From Combretum micranthum (lineage: Eukaryota; Streptophyta; Magnoliopsida; Myrtales; Combretaceae): a stretch of 64,000 bases of DNA. A program made the translations under genes and the position numbers. The DNA is taken from NCBI GenBank assembly GCA_024138025.1, contig JAMXBD010003349.1:1-64000 (forward strand), read 5' to 3'. The notes under the pieces are model-generated. The model did no database searches. It was not told where the DNA came from and worked only from the letters and a program-made list of their open reading frames with translations. Position 1 is the first letter of the stretch, and each line of letters opens with the position of its first letter. Below, in pieces: positions 48,956 to 59,440 of the stretch.

Positions 48956-49560
48956 ATATTATAGACAGATTGAAAGGATCAACAATTTGTTCCCTTTAAC
49001 TTCTTTGACCTATAAAGTAGCTTCATTTTCACTTATAACAATTACACATTTAATCAGATACTTGTCAATATTTCTGTAATTTATGCTAGATACTTGCTTC
49101 AGCTCATATGGTGTTTTATGTTACCTGTAAACCTTATCCTTAAAACTACAAACCTTGAAGTCATCTTATTGTTCAATAAATAAATCCTCCTTAAACTTAC
49201 CTCGAGGAAGGTTGTGTTAACATGAAGATGAAGCACATTTGATTTTATTTTCCATGTCTATCAAAGGTGTGATTGTGTCACCATATTTCACCCTTGTTTA
49301 TTGGAATATCCTTTGACAACTAGATTGGCTTTATTCTTGTTTATTAAGCCATCTAAATTCACTTCATTCTTGAAAATCAACTTGAGACCAATGATACTCT
49401 TGTTTTTAGGTTTGTCCACAAGTTCAAGTTCACATATTTTATTTTCAATCCTAATTTTCTCCTTCATTGCCTCTCTCCATTCATCATAGATCAAAGCTTC
49501 TTTAAAGGAACTCGTTCTTGAAGCTACATAATTACATATCTCAAACATCAATGACTTTGT
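48956..49560 (-). pseudogene. Ty1/copia reverse transcriptase remnant
   Basis: The minus strand ORF 49551-49288 reads EALIYDEWREAMKEKIRIEN, then KICELELVDKPKNKSIIGLK, then KANLVVKGYSNKQG. This is the start of the copia RT (EA...EWxxAM...ELV...GxK...KARLVVKGY). Further along the minus strand, ELKQ...YIDDM-like pieces appear near 49130 and 48950, where YIDDM is a relic of the YVDDM active site. Many stops; no LTRs assigned. Confidence 0.72.
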
Positions 49561-52066
49561 CTTGAGCTTAGGAAAATCAAGTGATGAATCATCATCATTA
49601 TATTCAATGCCATATTGTTTTGAAGAACATTAGTAGTTCTTAAGGTTGGAAGAGAGATGGATGTCTACATATCTCATTTTGTTCAACACATCCCTTTTTT
49701 TTTTTTTTCAATTCTAGTGAACATATTCACCAAATACATCTTCGCTAACCAATGCATACTTGTTTCCAATTGTAAACATATTGCTTTCAATATTGTAATA
49801 TAAATTAAAAGATCCCTTATTCTACCATATAATCCATTTTGGACCTCTTTTAGGTGGAACATTAATATAGAAAATTGAATCAAATGTCTTTAAATTCTTG
49901 GTATTAAACATGATCCCACTTTGAAGTGTGATTTAACATTTATTTAAGAAGGGTATTTAGGTTGTATTTGATATATTCAGTGGGTTAATTATAAGAAATT
50001 GATACTTATTTTGGTCAAATTTTGATTTTAGGATTTGAAAGTATAATTGAGCTTTAAAAGAGGATGTAATCTAGTTTGGAGAAGAAACTAATTATAACTA
50101 AAGAATATAGAAAGAACGCAAGCTCATGTATGTCTCGTGTAGTTGATAAAAGAGATCCATGATCATGAGGGAGAGGTCATGTATTTAATAGTGGAGATAA
50201 GAAACAAACATAATCTGATACAATGTCCTATGCTTGTCCTTTGTTTCTTAAGGAAAAGTGACTGAATGAGATTAGAGAGGTCCTTAATCCAATACCTTAG
50301 GCCGTGTATCACCCATGTATTAATTTGATTGAAGAATTTACGAAACATGGACAAAAACATGGTTCATTACAATATCCCATGTATTTCCCGTGCTTCTTAA
50401 AGATTTGGCAAAATCTTATCAAATCTTTTGAATATTTTCTTAATTAAATCTATTTTCTGTTGGAAAATAATTCTAGATTTTCACATGTGAACAAGTATAA
50501 ATTACAACACTGAGAATAAAATCTAACTAATTTGCGAAAACGCACCTTGATCCATGCTCACTACAAACCTTTCAATTGATTAGTTTTCTCACCCTCTTTC
50601 ATTTCTCCTTACCTTATTCTTTTATGGTGAAGAATGAGGTGTCTAGGAATGTTCTATATGAAGAGTAAATCTTTAAGCTCTTTTAACTATGCTTTTATAA
50701 GGGAGAGGAGAGGAATTAAAAATAACTCTAATTAACTAAAGCCGAACAACTATCGCATTGGGCCCATTCTTATTAAGGTTATTTATCCTATAAGTTATAG
50801 GACATATAGATTATTTCATATTCAACATAACAAGATATACAAGGACTCTTTTGCTTATGAATAAAGGTTTGAAGAGAAGAAAAGAGAATTTTGATATCTT
50901 AAGCATTCAAATCATTTTAAAGAGAGAAACAAGTCAAGAATGTGAATTCTAGAGTGAGAAGATTGCAAGATTTGGTCTTTAAATGGGTTTTCATTCTTAT
51001 TTTAATATTCTTTTTAATCTCTACTGTATTTAATGAAAATATTATAGATAAGTACAATAATTAGTCTAGATATTGAAGAATCTTAGTTTCACTATCTAAC
51101 TTGGTATTGATTGTTTATTCAATAATACATTTAATTTGTTTCTTAATTCTAGATATATGCTTGAATGTTATTGAGTTAATATGTTTGGAATATTAATACT
51201 TGTTTGATTTATAATTATTAATGGAAAGGTTGCTATTATAATAGATCTAACATAATTAGAAAGATTTAATTGCAATTCTAGAAATCGAATGACATAAATC
51301 TTTCATATTACATTGACTAAAGGTTTAGTCTAGTAGAGAGAATTCACAGATCGTTAATGCAATTCTTGGATTGATATTGGCTAGAAAGAAATTTCAATAG
51401 ATAGGTCTATGAACTAAGGATTAATAATCTTGAAAGAGATATTAATTTAAAATAGTAATTATGCGGATTAAGAAGTCAATAATTCTAATAGAATATTATA
51501 TTGCAAATACTACATAGAAATTTCTTGGACAATTCAATGTCTAGGTAATATTGTAATTGGATTTAATTAATTTGATTTGTGAGTTGAATAATAATTAGAT
51601 TGGAGATATTAGTAGAATTATCAGCGGAATTAGTAATTAATAGAAATAACAACTATTAATACAAGATACTCGTGAGAACAATACCTATATTCATTTAATA
51701 TACTATTATTCGATAAGTATACTTATCTTGTAAAGAGTGATCGTTAAATAAATAATTAGATCATTGATATCACACTCCAAGCTTTTATAGATGTTTTTTT
51801 TTTTTTTCCCACTATAATCGGTAGCCTATTCAACAAATAAATTGTTGTATAAATAACTATAATCCAAAACTTAAGCAAAAGGCTTTTTAAGATAAAAGAT
51901 TTATAAGTTTGCACCCTTGTTTAATATTTATTGAAATAAAGGGTATTTTAGATTTTACTGAAGCAAAGGAGAAGATAACGCATAGAATAAAATTACATGA
52001 AAACAATTTTTATCGATATCTATTGTACTAAAAAGGATTTTTGAATGTTATAAATATATAAATTTT
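49561..52066. other. Non-coding region
   Basis: 49561-49900 may be the linker between integrase and RT of the minus-strand copia remnant (DDDDSSLDFPKLKTKSL-like reading). 50100-50400 has LTR-like phrases shared with 43.4-44.3 kb. The remainder, 50.5-52.0 kb, shows no feature. Confidence 0.4.
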
Positions 52067-52109
52067 CTTTTTTTTTTTTTTCTTGCTTTTTTTTTTTTTT
52101 TTTTTTTGG
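52067..52109. repeat. Poly-T tract
   Basis: Two runs of T of about 14 and 23 bases separated by CTTGC. Confidence 0.9.
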
Positions 52110-52638
52110 CCAATTTTCTCTCTTGTTGATATATAACTTTTCTGAGGCGGAAATATGGGGACTATAGGAAGTGGAAATTATAAACATGTTAGCCTTATGT
52201 GGTTTTCTTTTAGTTCCCACTTCTACAGAAGTATTGCTACTTTCGCGTTGAATCACAATTAAAAAATTAAACTTATGTACTTGTAATCCATGAAGTATTG
52301 TAGTCGCAGACTTCCCTAGTTTTAAGCATTCACATAGCTAGCTTATATTCATTTAAAAGCCTAGAACTGAACGACGCATTTGGCACTACGATAAGAACGC
52401 CTATTCCACTATACCGTTATTAAGAAAAAAAAAAAGGTTACTTAACAGGAAATTACAATGGAGCAACAAAATATTTGTTTCATTATTTTTGTTAGACATT
52501 CTATGGTCCAAGGAAGGGTATTTCTAGGAGCAGAGTGAATGACGCAATGAATAGCAACTTTGCAATATCAACTTTATGTGGAGTAATTGGTGGGCATGAC
52601 ACTTGACCTTTCTGTTTTTGGTAACACACCATTAAGCT

Positions 52639-52718
52639 GTGATACATAAAAAATTGTATCAGTATATGGGATCGTACTGTCACAGACACTATTATGATAC
52701 CAATTTTTTATGTGTCAC
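52639..52718. repeat. Short fold-back hairpin, about 23-bp arms
   Basis: GTGATACATAAAAAATTG at 52639 is mirrored by CAATTTTTTATGTGTCAC ending at 52718, with a 33-base loop. It may be a tiny MITE remnant or the two ends of one. Confidence 0.75.
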
Positions 52719-53557
52719 CCTTCTAATGGAAGATCACGTTATAGATAGATAGCTAGAGACTATCTTTCTGCCCAATATACGAAATGAAGAAGGAAGGAAA
52801 TGTTATTCATTTGAGGTCAACACAATAAGACAGATTTTTTGTGGTTGAGTTGCTAGTATCACTAAGAGCGCCTTTTCATGGGATGGGGATGTGAGTGAAA
52901 GCATTGTAAAATGTAAGATGAATGTCATCCAAGAAGATCGCTTGGGATGGACAATATTGGACTGATTACTCTAGTAGAATACCATTCTTATCATCGGGCA
53001 AATGGCTGATGTCCCTGGCAGTGTAATTTACTCTGGGATAAATATTTTTGGTTCTAGGGGAGAGATTTCATAAATTGATACACCATAAATTGGGTTTTGT
53101 ATCTGTATGCTAAAGTAGATGTTTTAACGGGGAGACTTTTTGATGTGTTATGAATCAAAATTTATATTGTTTCAAATTATAACATGCAAAATTCGATAAA
53201 AGAATCAATTTTATTTGCTGGATCTAGTACTTTATTAGGCCGATCTGCGTTTTATAAATACATGGTAACACAATTTCATTTGATTCGATTTGCTGTCATT
53301 TTTAAATAAAAATTGGTGGTGGTGTATGAAGATATTTAATTATGAATTTCATCTATGGGCTTTGTGATTTATCGGGAATCTGATTCAAAAAATGTAGTTC
53401 ATGCAGTGAAATTTCTTGATTCCCACTCTTGCATGCACACCAAGCCTTCCAGTGATTGCCTAAATGGTCATTCAATGAGCTAATGTTCAGACTACCGCCT
53501 ATAAATAAATAAAAATGGATATCTAGAAATCACCATCATATTTCCATTCTTTTAACA
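52719..53557. other. Non-coding spacer
   Basis: No gene recognised. Confidence 0.4.
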
Positions 53558-53742
53558 TCGTAAATAATAGTACATTGGTCAAGGGTTTATGATTATTTTA
53601 TGCTACGCAAATCATTTACATGTAACTATTCACTATCTATATGGAAAATTAATTATTTCGGCAGACGAATTCATTTTGAATTTGATAAATGTATTGCTTG
53701 TGAAGTATGTGCTCATGTATGTCCAATAGATCTACCCATTCT
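53558..53742 (+). pseudogene. ndhI: Plastid-derived ndhI fragment in nuclear DNA (NUPT)
   Basis: The reading [20 protein letters not shown] at about 53669-53728 is the first 4Fe-4S ferredoxin motif (C-x2-C-x2-C-x3-C-P) of plastid NdhI, a subunit of the chloroplast NAD(P)H dehydrogenase-like complex. Upstream, in another frame, YIGQGF and VTIHY-YLYGKL-like pieces match the preceding part of the same protein, so a frameshift lies near 53660. Two in-frame stops occur near 53563. The match ends at 53742 in a T-run. Flanking DNA is AT-rich nuclear sequence, and the full plastid context is absent, so this is a dead insertion rather than a functional gene. From memory of the family; no alignment was run. 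Confidence 0.85.
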
Positions 53743-53845
53743 CTTTTTTTTTTTTTTCTTTATGAGTTTCGAGAATACCTCATCCATAGATTTGAGATCC
53801 GCATCTATGAATTGAAAGGTTTGAATGATCAACTCTGCAATCAGT

Positions 53846-53973
53846 TGTTGTTCCGAGGGGAATAGCCTCTCATTATATTGCAGCAAGTACTTTAGGCATA
53901 TTTGTAGGCCTATTTCACCTTAGTGTCCGTCCGCCTCAACATCTATACAAGGATTACATATGGAGAATATTGA
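53846..53973 (+). pseudogene. psbB: Plastid-derived psbB (CP47) fragment in nuclear DNA (NUPT)
   Basis: One frame reads [20 protein letters not shown] followed by [19 protein letters not shown]. This corresponds to the conserved photosystem II CP47 segment around its [16 protein letters not shown] motif, with scattered substitutions (H for R, D for G) and a stop. Only about 40 codons remain. ndhI and psbB lie in different parts of typical plastid genomes, so the two pieces were joined before or after insertion. Confidence 0.85.
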
Positions 53974-54753
53974 GTAGGTTTTCTTCTCCTTCATTTCTTT
54001 TTATAGATACATAAATACATACTTATATAAATATATTTATATATATATATTATATTCCTTCTTCAGGGGCCAAAGGCAATAGATCGTTGATCTATGGCGA
54101 ATTAAGGGTTGGCACCCTAGATTTGGTGGCTGCCTCTCTAGCTTCAGATACTTCCATGCTGTTATGTTGATGGTTTTACTTTTCCTATATTTACTTGTAG
54201 AGATTTGGTCATTTTATTAGAATCTCAAGTGTCCCACTAAACACGACTCTTGAGGGTAATATGGGATCCAAACGAAATATATATTAACTCCATAGTTTAG
54301 AAAGGCACTACTGTATTGGAATCCCTTATACAAATAGTTGCATAGACAGATAATATAAAGAATGGTACTTAAGCTTTTACAAAATGTCAAATTAGGTATC
54401 TGTAGCAAATTTTCTTTTTTTTTTTTTTTTTACCTGAAGTTTAGTTTTGACAATTTTGATACCTAAATAAAATTTTTACGGACTTTTATGATATGAAAAA
54501 AAAAAAAAAAAACCAAACTTCAAGTATACAAAAATCTATAAAGACTTTACTCTGGTATCAAATTATTCAAAATAAAACTTCAAATACTTTGACTATCATG
54601 CATTTTATCATGAACCCTTATATAAATCGATGCACCCATGATTAGTAGATATCATGCCTCAATAATTTTGATGTTATATTGGATTATCTAACTTTAAAGT
54701 ATTAAACATATGTGACTGCCTAAATAATCACATAAAATAAAGACACTTTTTAC
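53974..54753. other. Non-coding spacer
   Basis: Includes an AT-rich stretch at 54000-54050. At about 54370-54560 there is a segment with AAATTAGGTATCTG and ACCTGAAGTTTAGTTTTGAC phrases akin to the fold-back family at 36.6 and 62.4 kb. Confidence 0.4.
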
Positions 54754-54758
54754 ATAAC

Positions 54759-55123
54759 TGTTGGTTGTGGAGCCTGAATACTGTACACCTTTGAAAAGTC
54801 ATAATTCTTCTCAATTATATGCGAAGGGACATGTTTCTTGTATATGAAACAATGTAACTTTTCTTGTTGGGGTATATAGAAGAGCTGTAACTCTTCCCAA
54901 AAGGCATTATTATTGTAGTAAGGGTATTTTAGGCAGTTCACGTAAAATTGCATTTGGTTTTTTATAAATAGGCCATCTATGTAATACACATCTCTCTCTA
55001 ACATATAGTGAATATCCTGGCTTGGTAGCGTCCCCAGACGTAGTCACAATCCGTGACGAATGGGTAAACAATTTTGTGTCTTTGTCATTTCAATCTTTAT
55101 TTTCGTCTCATTATTTCGTAACA
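54759..55123 (+). repeat. Copia 5' LTR
   Basis: TGTTGGTTGTGGAGCCTG ... TTTCGTAACA. It contains TTTTTTATAAATAGGCC (TATA-type) at about 54956-54972 and the later CTCTCTCTAACATATAG start region. Confidence 0.93.
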
Positions 55124-55126
55124 AAT

Positions 55127-55138
55127 TGGTATCAGAGC
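55127..55138 (+). other. PBS of copia element
   Basis: TGGTATCAGAGC, three bases after the LTR, initiator tRNA-Met type. Confidence 0.9.
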
Positions 55139-55155
55139 AAGGTTCGGTGGGATAT

Positions 55156-55910
55156 ATGATGGGTGACGGAAAATTCCGATTGAAAGGTTTGACGGAGTAG
55201 ATTTCGGATTCGGAAGATGCAGGTCGAGATTATCTGTATGGTAAAGATCTGTATCAGCCTCTGGGACAAAACCAAGGATATGAAGGACGAAGACTGGAAA
55301 TTGTTGGACAGGAAGGCGATGAGCGTGGTTCGCTTGTCTCTGTCCAGGAACGTTGCGCTTCATACAGCAAAAGCGAAATCCACTAAGGAGATGTTTGAGA
55401 CGTTATCGAGATGTATGAGAAACCATCAGCAGCAAACAAGGTTCATCTGATGCGGCGTCTCTTCAACCTAAAGATGTCAGAGAATACTGGTTGCCGATCA
55501 TCTTAACGAGTTCAATTTGATCACAACCCAATTAAGCGCTGGGATATTGATTTCGATGATGAGGTCCAAGCCCTAATTTTGCTGTCTTCCTTACCGAGAG
55601 TTGGAGAACAGTTACAGCTGTTAGTGCTTCATCGGGAAAGAGAAGTTGAAATTTGACGAAGTAAGAGATCTGATCATTAGTGAAGAAATTCGCAAGAATT
55701 AGGTATATACTTCAGGGTCAGTTTTGAACACAGGAAATAGGGCAGATCTGATTCGAAGGAAACGAATCGGGTAGATCGAAATCAAGAGGTCGGAACAGGG
55801 AAGAAGTGCATCGAAAAGGGACTTGAGTAAAATCAAGTGTTGGAACTGTCAGGAATTGGTCACTTCAAGAATCAGTGCACAGCACCGAAAAAAAGAGGAG
55901 GCAAATGCAA
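55156..55910 (+). pseudogene. Copia gag (broken) with zinc knuckle
   Basis: A 14-codon frame from the ATG at 55156 ends in TAG. The gag body then reads in other frames: DEDWKLLDRKAMSVVRLSLS and LHTAKAKSTKEMFETLSR at 55290-55425, the usual UBN2-type gag core, then a shifted part up to about 55700. A Cys-x2-Cys-x4-His-x4-Cys knuckle is recoverable only across a frame change near 55835-55885 (KCWNCQ ... HFKNQC). It would package element RNA if intact. Confidence 0.78.
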
Positions 55911-56480
55911 CAGTAGATGAAACCGAAGATGCATTAATTTTGAGTGTGAGCAGTCCATTGGAATCGTGGGTTTTGGATTCTGAGCATCGTTTCATTCTTG
56001 CAGTAGGTGCAGAGTTAATGGAAGAATATACTTCTGGTGATTTTGGAGAAGTCTATCTTGCTGATGACGAACCTCTGAAAATCGTGGGAAGGAGATGTTC
56101 AGATCAAAACACCGAATGGATCTGTATTACAGTTGCATGGCGTGAGACATATCCCTGGGTTGAAAAGAAATTTACTCTCGGTTGGGCAGTTAGATGATGA
56201 AGGTTATGATGTAACCTTTGGCTGCAATAATTGGAAAATTACAAAAGGAGCCATGGTGGTGGCTCGAGGCAAGAAGGGGGTACATTGTATACGACAAATC
56301 TCAAGGATAGTATTGCTCTTACAGGAGCATACAGTGATGCAGATTTGTGGCATTACCGACTAGGTCATATGAGTGAGAAAGGGATGAAGGAGCTGTGTTC
56401 AAAAGGAAAACTGCCGACCTCAAGACAACTGAAGTCGGATTTGTGAGGAGTGTGTACTTGGAAACAGAAGAGGGTAAGTT
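55911..56480 (+). pseudogene. Copia protease and GAG-pre-integrase region
   Basis: SWVLDSEHRF at about 55965 stands where the aspartic protease has LDSGAS: the active-site Gly is replaced and the frame is disturbed. GDFGEVYLADDEPLKIVGRR follows. Further on, HGVRHIPGLKRNLLSVGQLD (56134 onward) and DLWHYRLGHMSEKGMKELCS are the pre-integrase zinc region, split across two overlapping frames. Confidence 0.8.
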
Positions 56481-57230
56481 TCTCGAAGCTGGCAGAACTT
56501 TGAGAAAGCAAAGCTTGAGTTAGTACACAGTGACTTATGGGGACCAGCGCCGGTGACATCTCTTGGTGGTGCGTCATATTACATGACTTTTTATGATGAT
56601 TCCACTAGAAAGGTATGGGTTTATTTTCTAAAAAATAAATCTGATGCTTTTAATATCTTTAGAAAGTGGAAAGCTCTGAGAAGTTGAAACAGGCCTGAAA
56701 GTGAAGTGTCTAGATCTGATAATGGTGGTGAATATGAGCTCAGTGAGTTTAAAGAATTTTGTGCTAAAATGGTATTCGCATGGAAAAGACTGTGCCAGGA
56801 ACTCCTCAACATAATGGCGTTGCCAGAACGCATGAACAGAACACTTAATGAACGTGCTAGGTGCATGAGGCTGAAGTGTGGGTTACCCAAGATGTTTGGG
56901 CAGATGCAGTCAACACTGCTGCCTTCTTGATCAATAGAGGACCATCAGCCCATTTGGGAGAACGGCATACCAGAGGAGGCTTGGAGTGGTAAAGAGGTAA
57001 ACCTGTCGTTTCTTCGAGTATTTGGCTGTATTGCTTATGTTCATGTTGATGCTGCTGCTAGAACTAAATTAGATGCTAAATCTGTTAAATGTACGTTTAT
57101 TGGATATGGTGGTGATGAGTTCGGTTATAGATTCTGGGATGAACGTAATCGAGAAGTTATTCGTAGTCGAGATGTCATATTTAATGAGCAGGTCTGTACA
57201 AGGACAGATTGGATGCACCAGATTCTAAAA
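56481..57230 (+). pseudogene. Copia integrase core (broken)
   Basis: HSDLWGPAPV-like reading at about 56520-56560 holds the first catalytic Asp, then YYMTFYDDSTRKVWVYFLKN. SRSDNGGEYELSEFKEFC at about 56709 carries the second Asp, and the NGVAxR/E portion after it is frame-shifted near 56800. A late segment (VFGCIAYVHVDAAARTKLDA) near 57015 is the conserved C-terminal module. Confidence 0.82.
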
Positions 57231-58435
57231 GTGTAGGTACCCAGATTGTTGAGTTAGATATTTCGAACTCAGGTGGGCGCAAGGCTGTTCAGAATGATGA
57301 GGTTGTTATTGAGGCAGAGCAGAGTACACCACTGCCCATAGCTCCGCTGTGGAGGTCTACCAGAGTGTGTGGTTCACCAGACAGGTATTCACCGTCAAGT
57401 TATTACCTGCTGTTAACTGATGGTGGTGAACCTGAATGTTATGCAGAGGCTAGCCAGGACAGGATCGAGCCAAATGGAAGCTTGCGATGGATGATGAGAT
57501 GGATTCATTGATGTCCAATGATACTTGGGAACTTGTCGAGCTTCCAAAGCAAGAAACCATTGCATAATAAATGGGTCTATAGAATTAAGCAGGAGGTTGA
57601 TGGAAGCAAGCGTTACAAGGCAAGGCTGGTTGTGAAAGGGTTTCAGCAGAGACATGGTATTGACTATACTGACATTTTTGCTCCTGTTGTGAAGCTAACC
57701 ACTATACGTATTGTGTTGAGTATGGTAGCTGCAGAGAACTTGCTATTGGAGCAAATGGATGTAAAAACAGCCTTCCTCCATGGTGATTTGGAGGAAGATA
57801 TATACATGATGCAACCAGAAGGATACTTGTCAGAGGGTAACACTAACCTTGTGTGTAAGCTCAAGAAGAGCTTATATGGCTTGAAACAGGCACCGAAACA
57901 GTGGTACAAGAAGTTTGATGGGTTTATGCAGGAGATTGACTTTGTCAGATGCAATGCCGACCATTGTTATTACTTCAAGAGATTTGACCAAAGCTATATC
58001 ATTCTACTGCTGTATGTAGATGATATGTTGATAGTAGGGTCCAGTGCTCGAGAAGTGAGTAAATTGAAAAAGCAGTTATCCGAGCAATTTGCTATGAAGG
58101 AACTTGGAGAGGCTAAGCAGATTTTGGGTATGCGTATCATTCGAGACAAAGAGGCGGGGAAGTTGTATCTTTCACAGGCTGAGTACATCGAGAAAGTATT
58201 AAAGCGGTTTAATATGCAAGATGCTAAGCCAGTGAGTGTCCCGCTAGGTGGTCAGTTTAAACTATCTAGCAAAGAGTCGCCTAGGAGTGAGGAAGAGCGA
58301 ACCCATAGGAAGAAGATTCCCTATGCTTTGGCGATTGGAAGCATCATGTATGCCATGGTTTGTACGAGACCAGATATTGCGCATGCGGTGGGAGTTGTTA
58401 GCCGTTTTATGAGCGATCCGGGCAAACAGCATTAG
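57231..58435 (+). pseudogene. Copia reverse transcriptase, longest surviving frame (305 codons)
   Basis: 57518-58435 is open and contains the copia RT landmarks in order: NKWVYRIKQEVDGSKRYKAR, VVKGFQQRHGIDYTDIFAPV, QMDVKTAFLHGDLEEDIYM, SLYGLKQAPKQWYKKFD, and the catalytic LLLYVDDMLIVG at about 58003-58038, followed by LGMRI and RPDIAHAVGVVSRFM. The frame ends at a TAG (58433-58435) where the family has Trp, so one G-to-A change explains it. The preceding part (57231-57517) is the acidic linker between integrase and RT. Confidence 0.92.
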
Positions 58436-58977
58436 GAAGCACTGAAATGGATCCTTAGGTACTTGAGAGGTAGCACAGATAGGAGTTTGTGTTTTCAAGG
58501 CAAGGATTGCAAGTTGGCAGGATATGTTGATGCGGATTTGGCATCTAGTGATCTAGATAAGAGAAGGAGTACAACCGGTATGTATTTACTTTGGGTGGTA
58601 CAGCGATATCTTGGGCTTCTAAGTTGCAGAAGATCGTAGCCTTATCAACTGCAGAAGCAGAGTATGTGGCAGTGACAGAGGCAAGTAAAGAGATGGTATG
58701 GTTGCAGAATTTCTTAAGTGAATTGGGGAAAAAGCATAAGGATGGTACCCTATACAGTGACAGTCAGAGTGCTATTTTCTTGGCTAAGAATCCAGCATTT
58801 CATTCAAGAACAAAGCATATTGAGTTGAAGTATCACTACATACGGTATCTCTTGGAGAGAAAGATCTTGCAGCTAGTGAAGATTCAAGGGAGCGAGAATC
58901 CTGCTGATATGTTGACTAAGGTTGTGACCTTAGAGAAGTTGAAGCTATGTATGGCTTCAACTGGGCTTGAAACTTGA
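58436..58977 (+). pseudogene. Copia RNase H
   Basis: Continues after the TAG: GYVDADLASSDLDKRRSTTG (catalytic Asp), then a one-base shift, then AISWASKLQKIVALSTAEAE and YVAVTEASKEMVWLQNFL (Glu), LYSDSQSAIFLAKNPAFHSR (Asp), KHIELKYHYIR and the ADMLTK end typical of copia. Stop at about 58975. Confidence 0.9.
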
Positions 58978-59053
58978 AGAGAAGTCTTGGCGCTATCATT
59001 TGGTGCAAGTTACTGATGAGAGATTAAATGGCTTACATGAGATTCAGTCTTCA

Positions 59054-59063
59054 GGTGGGAGAT
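59054..59063 (+). other. Polypurine tract of copia element
   Basis: GGTGGGAGAT immediately before the 3' LTR TGTTGGG, the common plant copia arrangement. Confidence 0.88.
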
Positions 59064-59435
59064 TGTTGGGTTGTGGAGCCTGAATACTGTACACCTTTGA
59101 AAAGTCATAATTCTTCTCAATATATATGCGAAGGGACATGTTTCTTGTATATGAAACAATGTAACTTTTCTTGAAGGGTATATAGAAGAGTTGTAACTCT
59201 TCCCAAAAGGCATTATTATTGTTAGTAAGGGTATTTTAGGCAGTTCACGTAAAATTGTCATTAGGGTTTTTATTAAATAGCCCATCTATATAATACACAT
59301 CTCTCTCTAACATATAGTGAATATCCTGGCTTGGTAGCGCCCCAGACGTAGTCACAATCCGTGACGAACTGGGTAAACAATTTTGTGTCTTTGTCATTTC
59401 AATCTTTATTTTTTCGTCTTCATTATTTCGTAACA
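59064..59435 (+). repeat. Copia 3' LTR
   Basis: TGTTGGGTTGTGGAGCC ... TTTCGTAACA, followed by the ATAAC duplication. Confidence 0.93.
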
Positions 59436-59440
59436 ATAAC

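Larger units (their letters stand above)
54754..59440 (+). mobile_element. Complete Ty1/copia element (Tork/TNT1-like) with target duplication ATAAC
   Basis: ATAAC flanks both ends (54754-54758, 59436-59440). LTRs are 54759-55123 (365 bp) and 59064-59435 (372 bp), TGTTGG...TAACA. The PBS TGGTATCAGAGC is at 55127-55138 and the PPT GGTGGGAGAT at 59054-59063. Internal order is gag, protease, integrase, RT, RNase H, the copia order, on the plus strand. LTRs are nearly the same, differing mainly by single-base indels. The coding part is broken by several stops and frameshifts. Confidence 0.94.

Noticed and set aside
53600..53815. A 71-codon ORF with a ferredoxin-type Cys motif as a new iron-sulfur protein
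   Set aside because: The motif and neighbours match plastid NdhI, the frame is broken upstream, and a psbB piece follows; it is a dead plastid insertion.
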